The notes beneath the pieces were generated by a model, which was not told the origin of the DNA, did no database searches, and saw nothing but the letters and a program-made list of their open reading frames with translations. DNA of 64,000 bases. Source: Lentinula raphanica (Eukaryota; Basidiomycota; Agaricomycetes; Agaricales; Omphalotaceae). Each line of letters opens with the position of its first letter. The stretch's first letter is position 1. This document shows positions 55,264 to 64,000 of this stretch, in pieces. Made by a program: the position numbers and the translations under genes. The stretch spans positions 1,488,001-1,552,000 of the forward strand of contig JANVFP010000005.1 of the NCBI GenBank assembly GCA_027919835.1, in the 5' to 3' direction.

Positions 55264-55449
55264 CCGCGTTCTCAGAGAATACTCAGTTGGGACCCGAGGG
55301 CATCCTGCCCTCCTACCCAATCGCACCATAGCATTGACATGAAACAAATATATATATATTATATACCGTCGTGTAAATCACTCAGACAAACCTCTCGTTC
55401 ACGCTACTAGCTAGTCTCATCGCTCCTTATGCATCACTGAAGTTCAAAG
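55252..55449 (+). repeat. Ngaro split direct repeat B1
   Basis: 198 bp, matching 55744-55941. It starts TATCGCAGCTGACCGCG and ends GAAGTTCAAAG; A2 follows at once, giving the B1-A2 junction expected in split-repeat elements. It contains an AT-rich AAATATATATATATTATATA stretch. Confidence 0.88.
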
Positions 55450-55580
55450 ATGCCGGTTTGATGACACAGTCAGCAAACTATAGTCTTCGAACTGGACATG
55501 TGATGCGGTGCTGTCGTTCTCTTCCAGTACCGCATCACCAACTCCTGAGACTTATTCTTAGGGCAGCTCAAAACTTTCGG
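55449..55580 (+). repeat. Ngaro split direct repeat A2
   Basis: 132 bp, copy of A1 at the left end of the element. Confidence 0.88.
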
Positions 55581-55743
55581 CCACACCCACCCACCCCTTT
55601 GCAGCAGTCAAACTCGCTGTCTGCAGTGCCAAAAATTTTTATTATACAGTTCGTACTACCGTCGCAGACTGAATGTCCAACCAACTAACCAACAACTGCA
55701 GTCCGAACTGGGTGAGTCAGACAGCGATAGGGCCCTCCCACCC
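55581..55743. other. Spacer between A2 and B2 with a 9-bp hairpin
   Basis: 163 bp without a copy elsewhere in the element. Near its end GCGATAGGG and CCCTATCGC form a perfect inverted repeat with an 8-base loop, running into the start of B2. Standard Ngaro elements are described with A2 and B2 adjacent, so the spacer is notable. Confidence 0.6.
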
Positions 55744-55941
55744 TATCGCAGCTGACCGCGTTCTCAGAGAATACTCAGTTGGGACCCGAGGGCATCCTGC
55801 CCTCCTACCCAATCGCACCATAGCATTGACATGAAACAAATATATATATATTATATACCGTCGTGTAAATCACTCAGACAAACCTCTCGTTCACGCTACT
55901 AGCTAGTCTCATCGCTCCTTATGCATCACTGAAGTTCAAAG
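55744..55941 (+). repeat. Ngaro split direct repeat B2, right end of the element
   Basis: 198 bp, copy of B1, followed directly by the host serine protease coding sequence. Confidence 0.88.
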
Positions 55942-56011
55942 AGGGTCTGATTCAGATGACACTAAAAAATGAACAATTTGCAACAAATCTAGAGACAGTG
56001 GCGTACTTACT
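55941..56011 (-). pseudogene. Serine protease start, separated from the rest by the Ngaro element
   Basis: On the minus strand a 49-nt intron (55962-56010, GTAAGT...TTTTTTAG) splits the start codon: A at 56011, then TG TCA TCT GAA TCA GAC CCT. This gives MSSESDP, which continues in frame as RNQADLNDSVFL at 32692 once the element is removed. A TATA-like sequence (TACTATTTAAATA) lies at about 56118-56133. No other ATG is in frame nearby, which supports the split start. Confidence 0.75.
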
Positions 56012-56513
56012 ACTCGTTGAAGAAGCAGAGGAGCTGGTAGAAAGAAGGTCTTGACTGAACAGACTGTTTGAAGGTAACTCAGATAATATGGAGAAAGAAA
56101 AGGAGGCGCACTCAGAAGCTTATTTAAATAGTATAAACAAGTACAAACTTTGCAGACCCTCGGAGTAGCTCGGAGTGACGACACTGACGAGTCTCTCAAT
56201 TCGACTTACGCTCGAGCATGCTCGAATGGGGATCTCAAAGAACTGTCAGTTTCAAGTTAATTGGTATGATTATCGTGTTAGAGTAACTACTGCAGTCTCC
56301 TCGAGGTATTAAGATCATACAAGGTATTGATGTGTTCTGAACTCCCAAACCGACCACGAGAAAAATAGCGATGGAGATGAGAAAGCGAGTTATAACGACC
56401 CTAGGATACCCGAGTTCGGAAGATGAAAGAGAAAATGTGAACCAAGAACAGACGATGAAATGAAAGTTTTTACTGAAAGTCCATTATGTGAACAGCAACC
56501 AGGAGGAGATGGA
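56012..56513. other. Serine protease promoter and intergenic region
   Basis: Holds the TATTTAAATA box of the disrupted protease gene and the 3' flank of the next gene. No additional gene is supported. Confidence 0.45.
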
Positions 56514-58239
56514 TCAGAGAAGCTTCTTCCAACCGTGATCTTTAGCCTTTTTAACGATTCGTTTGACCTCTTGCGATCGTGCACGGGTAGTGACCAGCAG
56601 ACAATCCGGCATGTCGACGATGACAAGATCGTCTACACCGAGGCAAGATATCAAACGACCAGAACCGGGTACAACGATACCCCCAGCAACTTGATCAGTG
56701 AGAACTGTAGAGAGTAGATGTTAGAGACAAAGACTTGATATGCTATTCGATAACGACTCACCAAGTGAGGGATCTCCCAAAACACGGGGCTGATTTGCCT
56801 CTGCGGGCAATAAGTCTGAAAGGGAAGAAAAGTCACCGACATCATCCCAACCTTGATTCCAACACTGTCAGAGGATCGCAAGGCATGCACGTTTCACGGA
56901 ATAGGCTCACCGAATGTTGCAGGTACGACAGCAACCCTTCCTACTTCCGCAGCCGGTTCAGCAACAGCATTGTCAATAGGGATCTTCTCCAACTCTGGCC
57001 AAATCTTTTCCAAAATCGCGTTTCTCTCCTTTTCATTGTCCCATACAGCACCAATCTTCCTTAACCCCTCACTCATCTCCGGCTTGTACTCCTCGAGGAA
57101 TTTGAGAAGAGTCTCGGCTTTCATCACGAACATACCCGCGTTCCAACGGTATTTACCAGTCGCGATGTATGCAGCGGCCGTTCGGGCATCAGGTTTCTCT
57201 TTGAAACTCGATACAAGCCGAGCGTTTGGAGCGTTCTTGATATTGATGGGCTCTCCAAGTCTGATGTAACCGAAACCAGTTGATGGATGGGATGGTGCGA
57301 TCCCAATAGTAACGAGGTAATCGTTTCGCGCGACCTCAACGGCCTCTGCGACAGCGGCTAAGAACGCATCGTCGCCAGAAATCATATGGTCAGCGGCGAA
57401 CGAACCGATGACAGCATCAGGATCGCGGTAGGCCAGAATGGCGGCCGCTAGACCGATAGCGGCCATTGAGTCTTTGGCGGTAGGTTCACAAAAGAGGTTT
57501 TCAGAAAGCAAATCAGGGAGTTGCTCGCGGATGGAAGATACGTGGCTGGGTCCGGCGACAATCGTGGTACGACCGGCAGAGGTCAAGGGAAGGAGACGAT
57601 CCCACGTAGCCTGGATCAGGGAACGACCTTTGAGGGTAAGGTCGAGAAGGAATTTTGGATGGCCTTCACGCGAGAGAGGCCATAAACGTGTACCTGCACC
57701 ACCGGCAGGAATTACGACATAGAAACCAGGAATGTCACGGGCTGTACTGAAGTAGCTCGTGTTTGAGATCGCATTGTCACCGAGAGGGGATGGATGATGA
57801 ACGGGAGCGGAGAGCGTTGGGAGTGAGTTGGGAACTGTAGGACTCAGGAAAGGCGACTTTGCTCGCATTTGAGGGCTCGAAGGAACTGCAGGAGTCATGA
57901 AACCGGGTGTGCTGGTGCGGTAGTAGCCATTGTTACCCTGAAATACATTCAACGCTTGGGCGCGGTATCGAAAGAAGAACAAAGTACCTGGTTGTTGTCT
58001 CGTAACTGTCTCTCCAGGCTGGCATTGGCCTGCCTGAGCTCTGAGCACTCATGTTTGAGGTCGGCGATGTCCATTTGCTATGAACAGTCTTTCAGAAAGC
58101 ATGTTCAATAATTGTCACAGCTAAACCTGCATACCGATTGCTGCATCATAGCCATGATGCTTTGGAACATCGTTTCGACGCTCAGCTGGCTGTTGCTCTG
58201 GCCAACAGACAGCGAGGAGAGTTGAGGAGGTACAGACAT
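56514..58239 (-). CDS. Mannose-1-phosphate guanylyltransferase (GDP-mannose pyrophosphorylase, ManC-like)
   Basis: Five exons (58135-58239, 57988-58077, 56911-57937, 56762-56851, 56514-56704) give 500 residues. An N-terminal helical part (MFQSIMAMMQQSQMDIADLK, ECSELRQANASLERQL) is probably a coiled coil. The nucleotidyltransferase domain starts at FYVVIPAGGAGTRLWPLSREGHPKFL, the pyrophosphorylase signature. FCEPTAKDSMAAIGLAAA, GSFAADHMI, FGYIRLGEPI, FKEKPDARTAAAYI, YRWNAGMFV and GWDDVGDFSSLSDLLP follow. The reaction makes GDP-mannose from GTP and mannose-1-phosphate for glycosylation and cell-wall synthesis. The ManC-like signature with an added coiled-coil head differs from the usual eukaryotic MPG1/PSA1 form, so this may be a second, bacterial-like type. 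All joins keep frame. Confidence 0.88.
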
Positions 58240-58882
58240 TGTTGGTGGAGAGAAAGTATGAAAGAACGTGGAGACAAGGAACGAACGGTGGATGTGTTAT
58301 GTATAATTTTATTTGCGCATGCCCCTCGGCAATATTGAATTGATTTTCTGCGGATGAGTTTACCCATCCCTAATCGGAATTTCCTCAATTGCTCAAGAGT
58401 ATAATTATCCTTCGTCCGTTTATTCGTTCGCCAGACGCAGCACAGCACACATGCACTCAATTATCCTTTCCAATATCTGATTCTCTACGACCAATCGCGA
58501 GGAGTAGTATTCATGCATCCACTCCACCGATTTTCGCATAACCGTGCCGCAAGAGACAGATATTTCAATTTTCGCTCTGGCTGGACGAGAAAATTACACG
58601 TTCGAGCACGTACGTAGCACGTAGCATACATCCTGTCACGAGGTGGAGTATCGTCCAGCGAGATCCAAGTTCCAGGCTGTGATGGTAACAGAAGATAGAG
58701 TGCAGCTGATCCATATCTCTGTAAAAGCAATGCCTCCGTTACAGCATGTTATTCAACCCATCCAGCGAATACGGGCTATGAACACCGCGGCAGCTATTGA
58801 ATTTACGAGGGTTGAAGCAACTCCTCACTTGCGCCGTGTTCCACGCCCATCTTTGTTGCTCCAGTATCCGTGGAGAACGTGT
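58240..58882. other. Intergenic, no gene supported
   Basis: Between two minus-strand genes; contains the promoter of the GDP-mannose pyrophosphorylase gene. Short frames only. Confidence 0.4.
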
Positions 58883-59696
58883 TTAATCTTCATCGCTATC
58901 AAACTGAACGGCCTGGTACTTCCTGGCCTTTTTGGTGGGATTCGCAAGAGAAGCACCTTTCATAGGTTTGGGAGCAATCTTAGCAGTCGTGGTTTCTGAG
59001 TAAGTAGAATCCCCAACCAAAAGTGAGTAAGCAGAAGGACAATTGAGATGCTCGTCGGACGCACTAGTATCTGGATCTGGAGACTTAGCTTCCTCCTTTC
59101 TCTCTTTCCTCTTCTTCGATGGTGCGGGCTGTTCTGATACTCTCTTTGATTTGGTTTCCTCCCGTTTCTTACTTGACGTCTCGGATCCCCGATTTGCGAT
59201 GGGTTTAGATGAACTTGATGCCGGAGAGTCTGAGAAGCAGATAAAGCGTTAAACTTGGCATTACTATATTTGTTGGATGACTCTATACCATCAAGATATG
59301 TGGTGGATATCCCTACAGGATATGATGATGAGCCGTGAAGCTGGCATCTGCGTGACTGAGCCTCTCGCGCGATCTAAGAAAGCAACCGACGCGTCAAAGT
59401 CGCGTATTCGAATAATAGTGCCGACACATACGCTACAGAAGACCTCAGTGGCGCAGGAGGCAGCTTCGTCAGTTGAAATTTCCGACAGTTGAACATGTGT
59501 AGGTTTCTCGGACGACGGGCCTAGTATCAGCTAGAGGCAACAATTGAGCATCAATCGCAAGATAAGTGCATGATATGACCTTGAAAGTGGTAGATTCCTT
59601 GGTCCAACCACTTAGAAAGAGCTCTCCTTGGACGATGAATTCCAGTAGTCTCTCCGACAGTCTCACACGTTCATCTTCCGATTCCTTCGAAGCCAT
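58883..59696 (-). CDS. Hypothetical lysine-rich protein
   Basis: It starts MASKESEDERVRLSERLLEF at 59696; the first intron runs from 59579 to 59531 (GTCATA...CTCTAG). Exon 2 continues LILGPSSEKPTHVQLSEIST...FCSVCVGTIIRIRDFD. A later exon begins near 59235 (SDSPASSSSKPIANRGSE), rich in Lys, Glu and Ser with likely nuclear-localisation signals (SSKKREETKSKR, APSKKRK). The last exon ends AVQFDSDED at 58883. The middle joins are approximate. I do not recognise the family; a nuclear protein is suggested by composition. Confidence 0.5.
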
Positions 59697-59732
59697 AGTT
59701 AGGCTTCATATCAGTACAATGACTGGAGTGCG

Positions 59733-59936
59733 TCAGATACGCGCACGAACAGCGGCAGCAAGAACGTCATCCTCATCCCATTTACCGCGCCACCACCGAC
59801 TGTCACCTAAAAGACCGATATGAACAACCCAGTTATCGTCTTGTACCTTGGATAAGAGAAATAATCGGCGATTGAGGTGGTATATCACTTGTATCACGTC
59901 GTCTAAGCAGCTGAAGTGAGAGAGAGAGGAAGACAT
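59733..59936 (-). CDS. Small hypothetical protein or exon
   Basis: 67 codons from the ATG at 59936: MSSSLSHFSCLDDVIQVIYHL, then LLSKVQDDNWVVHIGLLGD, RWWRGKWDEDDVLAAAVRAR. The composition looks coding. It lies directly upstream of the previous gene on the same strand, so it may be its 5' exon, but I could not find a frame-keeping splice to MASKESEDE. Confidence 0.4.
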   Translation of the reverse strand: MSSSLSHFSCLDDVIQVIYHLNRRLFLLSKVQDDNWVVHIGLLGDSRWWRGKWDEDDVLAAAVRARI

Positions 59937-60212
59937 TGGTGGAACGTGATTACGGCCGGCCAATCATATATTCAAGCCCCTATTGTGACGCTATGTACAT
60001 TTCTGACCAGTGTCCACCAGTAAATCAAGAATCAAGAAAGCTCCAGTACTAGTCAAGATTAAGCAAGAGAAGATACTATACAAACATACGTTAACAAGAT
60101 ACAACGCGTATGTACGAGAAAATAACAACAAGATAAAAGATAGATCTCGGAAATCGTCAAAACACGTATGGAAGGTGCTGTTGGTGTCGTAGGTGTCGTT
60201 TGTTGCATATAC

Positions 60213-62508
60213 TCACAGCATATGGCTAACAGCAAGGTTTCGCCTGACAATGAAGTCTTTCACTGAAAGGTATTCAAGTAATCAGCATCGAGGACTTCTT
60301 CATCAATGGACGAAAATACAAACCGTTCTCCAGAATTTGGAATGTGGACTGGATATCCTGATTGAGAGGTGGTCGTTAAATGTGAGAAGGCAGAGACAGT
60401 AGTAGCTAGTATCATACCGTGACGGAGGTGAAGTGGCAATAGAACGTTCTAGGCATAGGAGAGTTATTTCTAAGTATCGTCCCAAACTTCTTTTTCATGT
60501 CTATCCAAGGACCAGTGAGAAACGGGAATTGTCGATCCAATATTCAGGGTTGCACTCACATTTCGATGTTCCATCGAAAGTATTTGGTCGATCACCGTAA
60601 GATATGACCCATTTCGAAAATTGGACGCCAGACTCGAGCTTTGCTTTCAAGATGTCGCATTTGTTGAGGAATAGAATGAGCTCGACGGATCGAAGTAGGT
60701 GATTTGAAACGATAGATCTCCAAAGGAGAATAGAATCCTCCTGCGTTGTCAGATCAGTATGGAAGGAAGACAAGGACGACAAAAATGAGCAAAGTTGAAC
60801 CCACCAAGCGGTTCACAGAAGGATCTTCTATGAGGGACTGATCGAAACAGGAGAGAGGTGCGAGGAATATAATGGCATCTATAATGAGTCAGTTGATTAG
60901 ATATAACAATGTACCATGAGTGACATGGATGGACTTTACTAATCAATTCGAAGAACGGTGCCCATGCAGCTACGAAAAACACGATTGATGAGTACATTGA
61001 ACCCGGTGAATCTTATTTCCGCCAACCTCTCTGGGAACACATTGTGAGGCGTATCAGAACGACCAGCGGGTTAGCAATAAGATCCCGAATCTCACCAATG
61101 ACCGTGCACCTCCAACATCAAAGACTCTCCAGTCTCGGCTCACCAAGTTCCCTTCAGCAGCGGATATCAAGACAAAAGTCATACCTCGACGAATTAGTAT
61201 GCTCACCTGTTTTCAAAACGAAACGATGTTCTGAGACACCTAAAATGGAGCGTGACATTCAAGTCGTTCTTCGAATAATTGATAACTTACCCATAGTCTT
61301 CAATCGTGCCTTTAGGATGTCATCTGAATGTCGAAGAATCACTACAAAAATCTCATGTGCTACAGTGAACACGCTTACCATCAGAAGGAACGTATCTCGA
61401 TGCGGTTATACGTTCGAGGTCATCTAAGAAGCTGATTTTCCAATGAGATTTAGCCTATAAACAGATAGACAAGAACTCACAAGCCAGGTGTGTCTTCGAG
61501 GCGAATTCTCAAGGCACTCAAGAGCTCCCTGATTGTGGGATCATGCCATAGTTTGATCATGTCTTCTGCGCAGTTGTTCAAGATGACGCCAGGATCTTTC
61601 GGGTCGTCAAAATCTATGCCTGTGTCGCTCTCCGAACTGTCTCTGGACGAAGTAGACATCAGTCGTGAAAACGTCGACTTCCAAGGCATTGTTGACTGGA
61701 CATAGACTTCCTTTGGTCGCGTAGGGAGGGGTACATTGGTGATGGACGAAAGGTGGGAGGTTTCGATTTGAACGGCAGTGGACGGAGAGAGCCTGCGCCA
61801 TAATGATTCCTCAACCTGCAGAAGAGGGGATAGTCGCATCTTCAATTTGAGATGTTCCGCTGTCAGGGTTGGAAGTTGTTCGTTTTCGGCTTCTGGTATG
61901 GACACATCGTCTAACGAGGCTGGTGTGACTGGTGAACTCGGAGCCGATGAAGAGGCTTGTTGTGCTCTAGACATGGCGTCGATGATGATCCGTATCGAAC
62001 GAGCGACGTTCAACTGGATGACCGCGCGCCATGATGCTCGCTCAGCTTTGAAAGCTTTTGGTGAATTGATCAACTGAAAATCTGATTTGCGAGAATCAAT
62101 AAGACCGTCTGTATTGTCAATCCAGATTTCACTTGCTCTTCAAGGTTGTAGTCTTCCCTGAGGAATGAACGTTGACGTTGAGATTTCGATAAGCGTTTGT
62201 TCCTGGATGGTAAACGTGAAAAAGATACCTGATTCGCTTTGACCTAGCAGTTGACAAGGTTGAGCTCGAGAAGGCAAACAAAATACAACATTGGACAACA
62301 CACCTAACAACAACACTCTAACCGGATTCTCTTTCTTCTCTGCTAGACGCTGAGCATTTATCTCCTCGTCAATGCGATCGGATATTTCCTTTGCCTTTCT
62401 CTCTTCAAAAAGTCTATGTTCTCGTTCGGCTGGTGTTTCGTTGGGTGGAGGGGCAATAGCGAGGGTTAGAGGATCTTCATCTTCCGAAACAGCACTGCGA
62501 CGATGCAT
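60213..62508 (-). CDS. Heterotrimeric G-protein alpha subunit, divergent basidiomycete type
   Basis: More than ten exons. The first ones are 62304-62508, 62229-62243, 62137-62157 and 61481-62081; the last ends at 60213. N-terminal helix: EREHRLFEERKAKEISDRIDE. The P-loop VLLLGQSESGKTTTLKNFQL is assembled over four exons. A long helical-domain insert (61.5-62.0 kb) contains AFKAERASWRAVIQLNVARS. Switch I: ARLKTMGVSEHRF. Switch II: WRVFDVGGARS. Guanine-binding ILFLNKCDIL and HFTSVTD in the place of the TCAT loop. The C-terminus is VKDFIVRRNLAVSHML. It would bind GTP and transmit receptor signals. The intron after exon 3 uses a GC donor (GCAAGT at 62136), needed for LKNFQL. The missing N-terminal myristoylation Gly (MHRRSAV) and the long insert set it apart from conserved fungal G-alpha groups. 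Confidence 0.85.
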
Positions 62509-64000
62509 GGTGAAGGTAAGGAGAGAGATGAATCAAGGGAAGGGAAGGAGAGGCATGGGGTAAAATAACCCAAGCTGAATTGTCTTTTTAAAACGGCCCT
62601 CCAACATCAACCTTCACGGCACAAGCGAAAAGAAGCACAGTACGTAAGCTACTTATTTGATTGTTGGCTTGTGCGCAGAATGACAACTTTACACATCCTG
62701 TGGGATCTCCATACAGTGTACTACCGCCGACGTTGTTTTCAACTCCTTCTGCACTCCTTCATCGCTGTTTTTTCTCCTGCTTCTGAACCCCCTTGTTCAG
62801 TTTTTGTTAGTTTTCGTTCCGGATTCCGGGTCTGGCGTCTTGAATGCAAGACTGGGAGTTAAGCTGAGTTAAGGTGGCCAGAATTTCAATGCGGTTACCC
62901 ATCTTGTCCACAAGTGTTTGTATCATCAATTGACAATTCCACATCTCATCTCAGCCTCAGCGCCACTGTCCCACCAAACACACCTTTAATTCCTCTCTCT
63001 TATGGTTACAGGATATTCGGTAAACACTCTGAAGCCGCCATAGCGCGACCAATTCGGAGTATTCTAAATCGCATCCTCCGACAGTGCTAGTCGGATAGCA
63101 TACTCCGAGTATGTTGCGAAGTATGTCTTCCTGCTAAGTAAAGATAGGCGCTAATTCGAAGACCAGACTCTAGATTGTGCTTTATCCACCATGGACGGCC
63201 CACGGTAACTTGTAAGTAACGTCAGTCTACTGAAGTTCTTGCACGAGCCTTGGGAACAGAATCAGATTGTTCCGCCTCGCATCACACAGAATCATGAAAA
63301 ACTCGTCGAACAGTCCGGGATGTCAATGTTCTTTCGTCAAGATCAACATCTTGTGCGAACTCACTTTGCAGGTATCTATTCTGGAGTCTGCACACCCATC
63401 GACGACCCACAACTGATGCCCAATATCACCAGGATCCCGACGTTCCCATTGACTGAAACACGTACTCCTGAAATCGTAAGTTATAACTCTATCTAGGCTC
63501 TCTGTTGATATACTGAACTCAAGTGAGCTTTAAAGAATAACCTAGATCAACGTGACATGAGATCACACTTCTTTCATTTCGGGAGGGATGAATGTCGGGT
63601 CCTTGAGCATTGAATATTGAAGCTTCAAGTTGAAGCTTGACGTCGTACAGCGTTCCGAATACCTAGGAATGCGGATTGTCAGGCAAGCGGGTACTCATCC
63701 AGACTCTTGCCTACTCAAGACTACTCAAGATGGTCTCTAAATTCCGACTCTTTCTCCGGAATTCAGCCCTATGGCAGTGGCGGTTCCACACAGGTCCCAC
63801 ACGCGAACGAACCTGCGCTCAGCGCTCAGCTTCCGTCTGTTCGCTCAACGCCGGTGCGACGCACAACTCGGTGTAACTATAACACGCCGACACCCTGACC
63901 ACTATGTAAATTTCCCTGTGTGGCCAGGTGTGGCAGGGCGTAGCTTGACAATTAGCAAGTACATAACCAAATGACTAGGCTGTCTTATGATATCACAGTG
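62509..64000. other. Right end, no gene supported
   Basis: Promoter of the G-alpha gene, then non-coding sequence. An open frame at 63239-63474 (TTC... LHEPWEQNQIVPPRITQNHE) ends at a good GTAAGT donor and may be an exon of an unknown plus-strand gene. A Ser/Pro-rich frame at 63710-63898 could be another, but no start or joins are convincing. The stretch at about 63617-63640 has nested AAGCTT palindromes. Confidence 0.35.

Larger units (their letters stand above)
32697..55940 (+). mobile_element. Ngaro-type tyrosine-recombinase retrotransposon (DIRS order), interrupted by a gypsy element
   Basis: About 5.9 kb once the 17.3-kb nested element is removed. Order: repeat A1, Gag-like gene, reverse transcriptase/RNase H, tyrosine recombinase, then repeats B1-A2-spacer-B2. 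Split direct repeats of this kind plus a recombinase instead of an integrase define Ngaro and PAT elements. No methyltransferase domain is seen, which fits Ngaro. It sits in the first coding exon of a serine protease gene. Such elements integrate through a circular intermediate without long target duplications, and only GAGG is shared here. Confidence 0.85.

Noticed and set aside
63239..63898. Possible plus-strand gene at the right end
   Set aside because: One frame ends at a good donor but there is no convincing start or next exon within the window.

Overview
The window is nuclear DNA of a filamentous fungus, most likely an agaricomycete (mushroom-forming basidiomycete). The evidence is frequent short introns of about 50-70 nt, LysM small secreted proteins, a divergent G-alpha protein, and Ngaro-type plus Ty3/gypsy retrotransposons. 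It is not bacterial: there are no operons or Shine-Dalgarno sites, and nearly every gene is spliced. Exon joins below were worked out by eye from GT/GC...AG borders, reading frame and family motifs.

Layout, left to right. 1-9.3 kb holds housekeeping genes: the 5' end of an APH-like phosphotransferase, a Rho2-type GTPase, and the mitochondrial Fe-S protein ISA2 head-to-head with the splicing factor SPP2. 8.4-16.6 kb is a LysM cluster. One LysM protein has a long LPTGI pentapeptide tail. Two sister LysM genes lie in a tandem segmental duplication (10.64-13.50 and 13.50-16.62 kb), whose left copy carries only the first codons of APN1. The right copy gained a 264-bp TA-flanked MITE, and its empty site survives in the left copy. 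16.5-30.6 kb carries APN1 (endonuclease IV), a kinase-like protein, a single-pass membrane protein, an amino-acid permease, a secreted protein of unknown function and a cupin.

30.9-56.0 kb is a nest of three layers. A trypsin-like serine protease gene (minus strand) is interrupted near its start codon by a Ngaro-type tyrosine-recombinase retrotransposon (32697-55940) with split direct repeats A1...B1-A2-B2. Its recombinase ORF is in turn interrupted by a 17.3-kb Ty3/gypsy element (36823-54133) with two 1697-bp LTRs that look identical and a 4-bp GCGT duplication. The gypsy element has gag, protease and pol on the minus strand, joined between protease and pol by an in-phase A AAT TTT slippery site. 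Between pol and its 3' LTR it carries two multi-exon genes transcribed in the opposite direction. One of them encodes a Zn2Cys6-like cysteine pattern. Each of the two gene cassettes is preceded by a copy of the polypurine-tract motif, and a third copy lies just past pol. Short GATC palindromes and TTTCCG hexamers are spread over the element. This composite, cargo-carrying retrotransposon is the most interesting system in the window.

56.5-64 kb returns to host genes: GDP-mannose pyrophosphorylase, an unidentified lysine-rich protein, and a G-alpha subunit with a GC-AG intron. The last 1.5 kb has no gene I can support.
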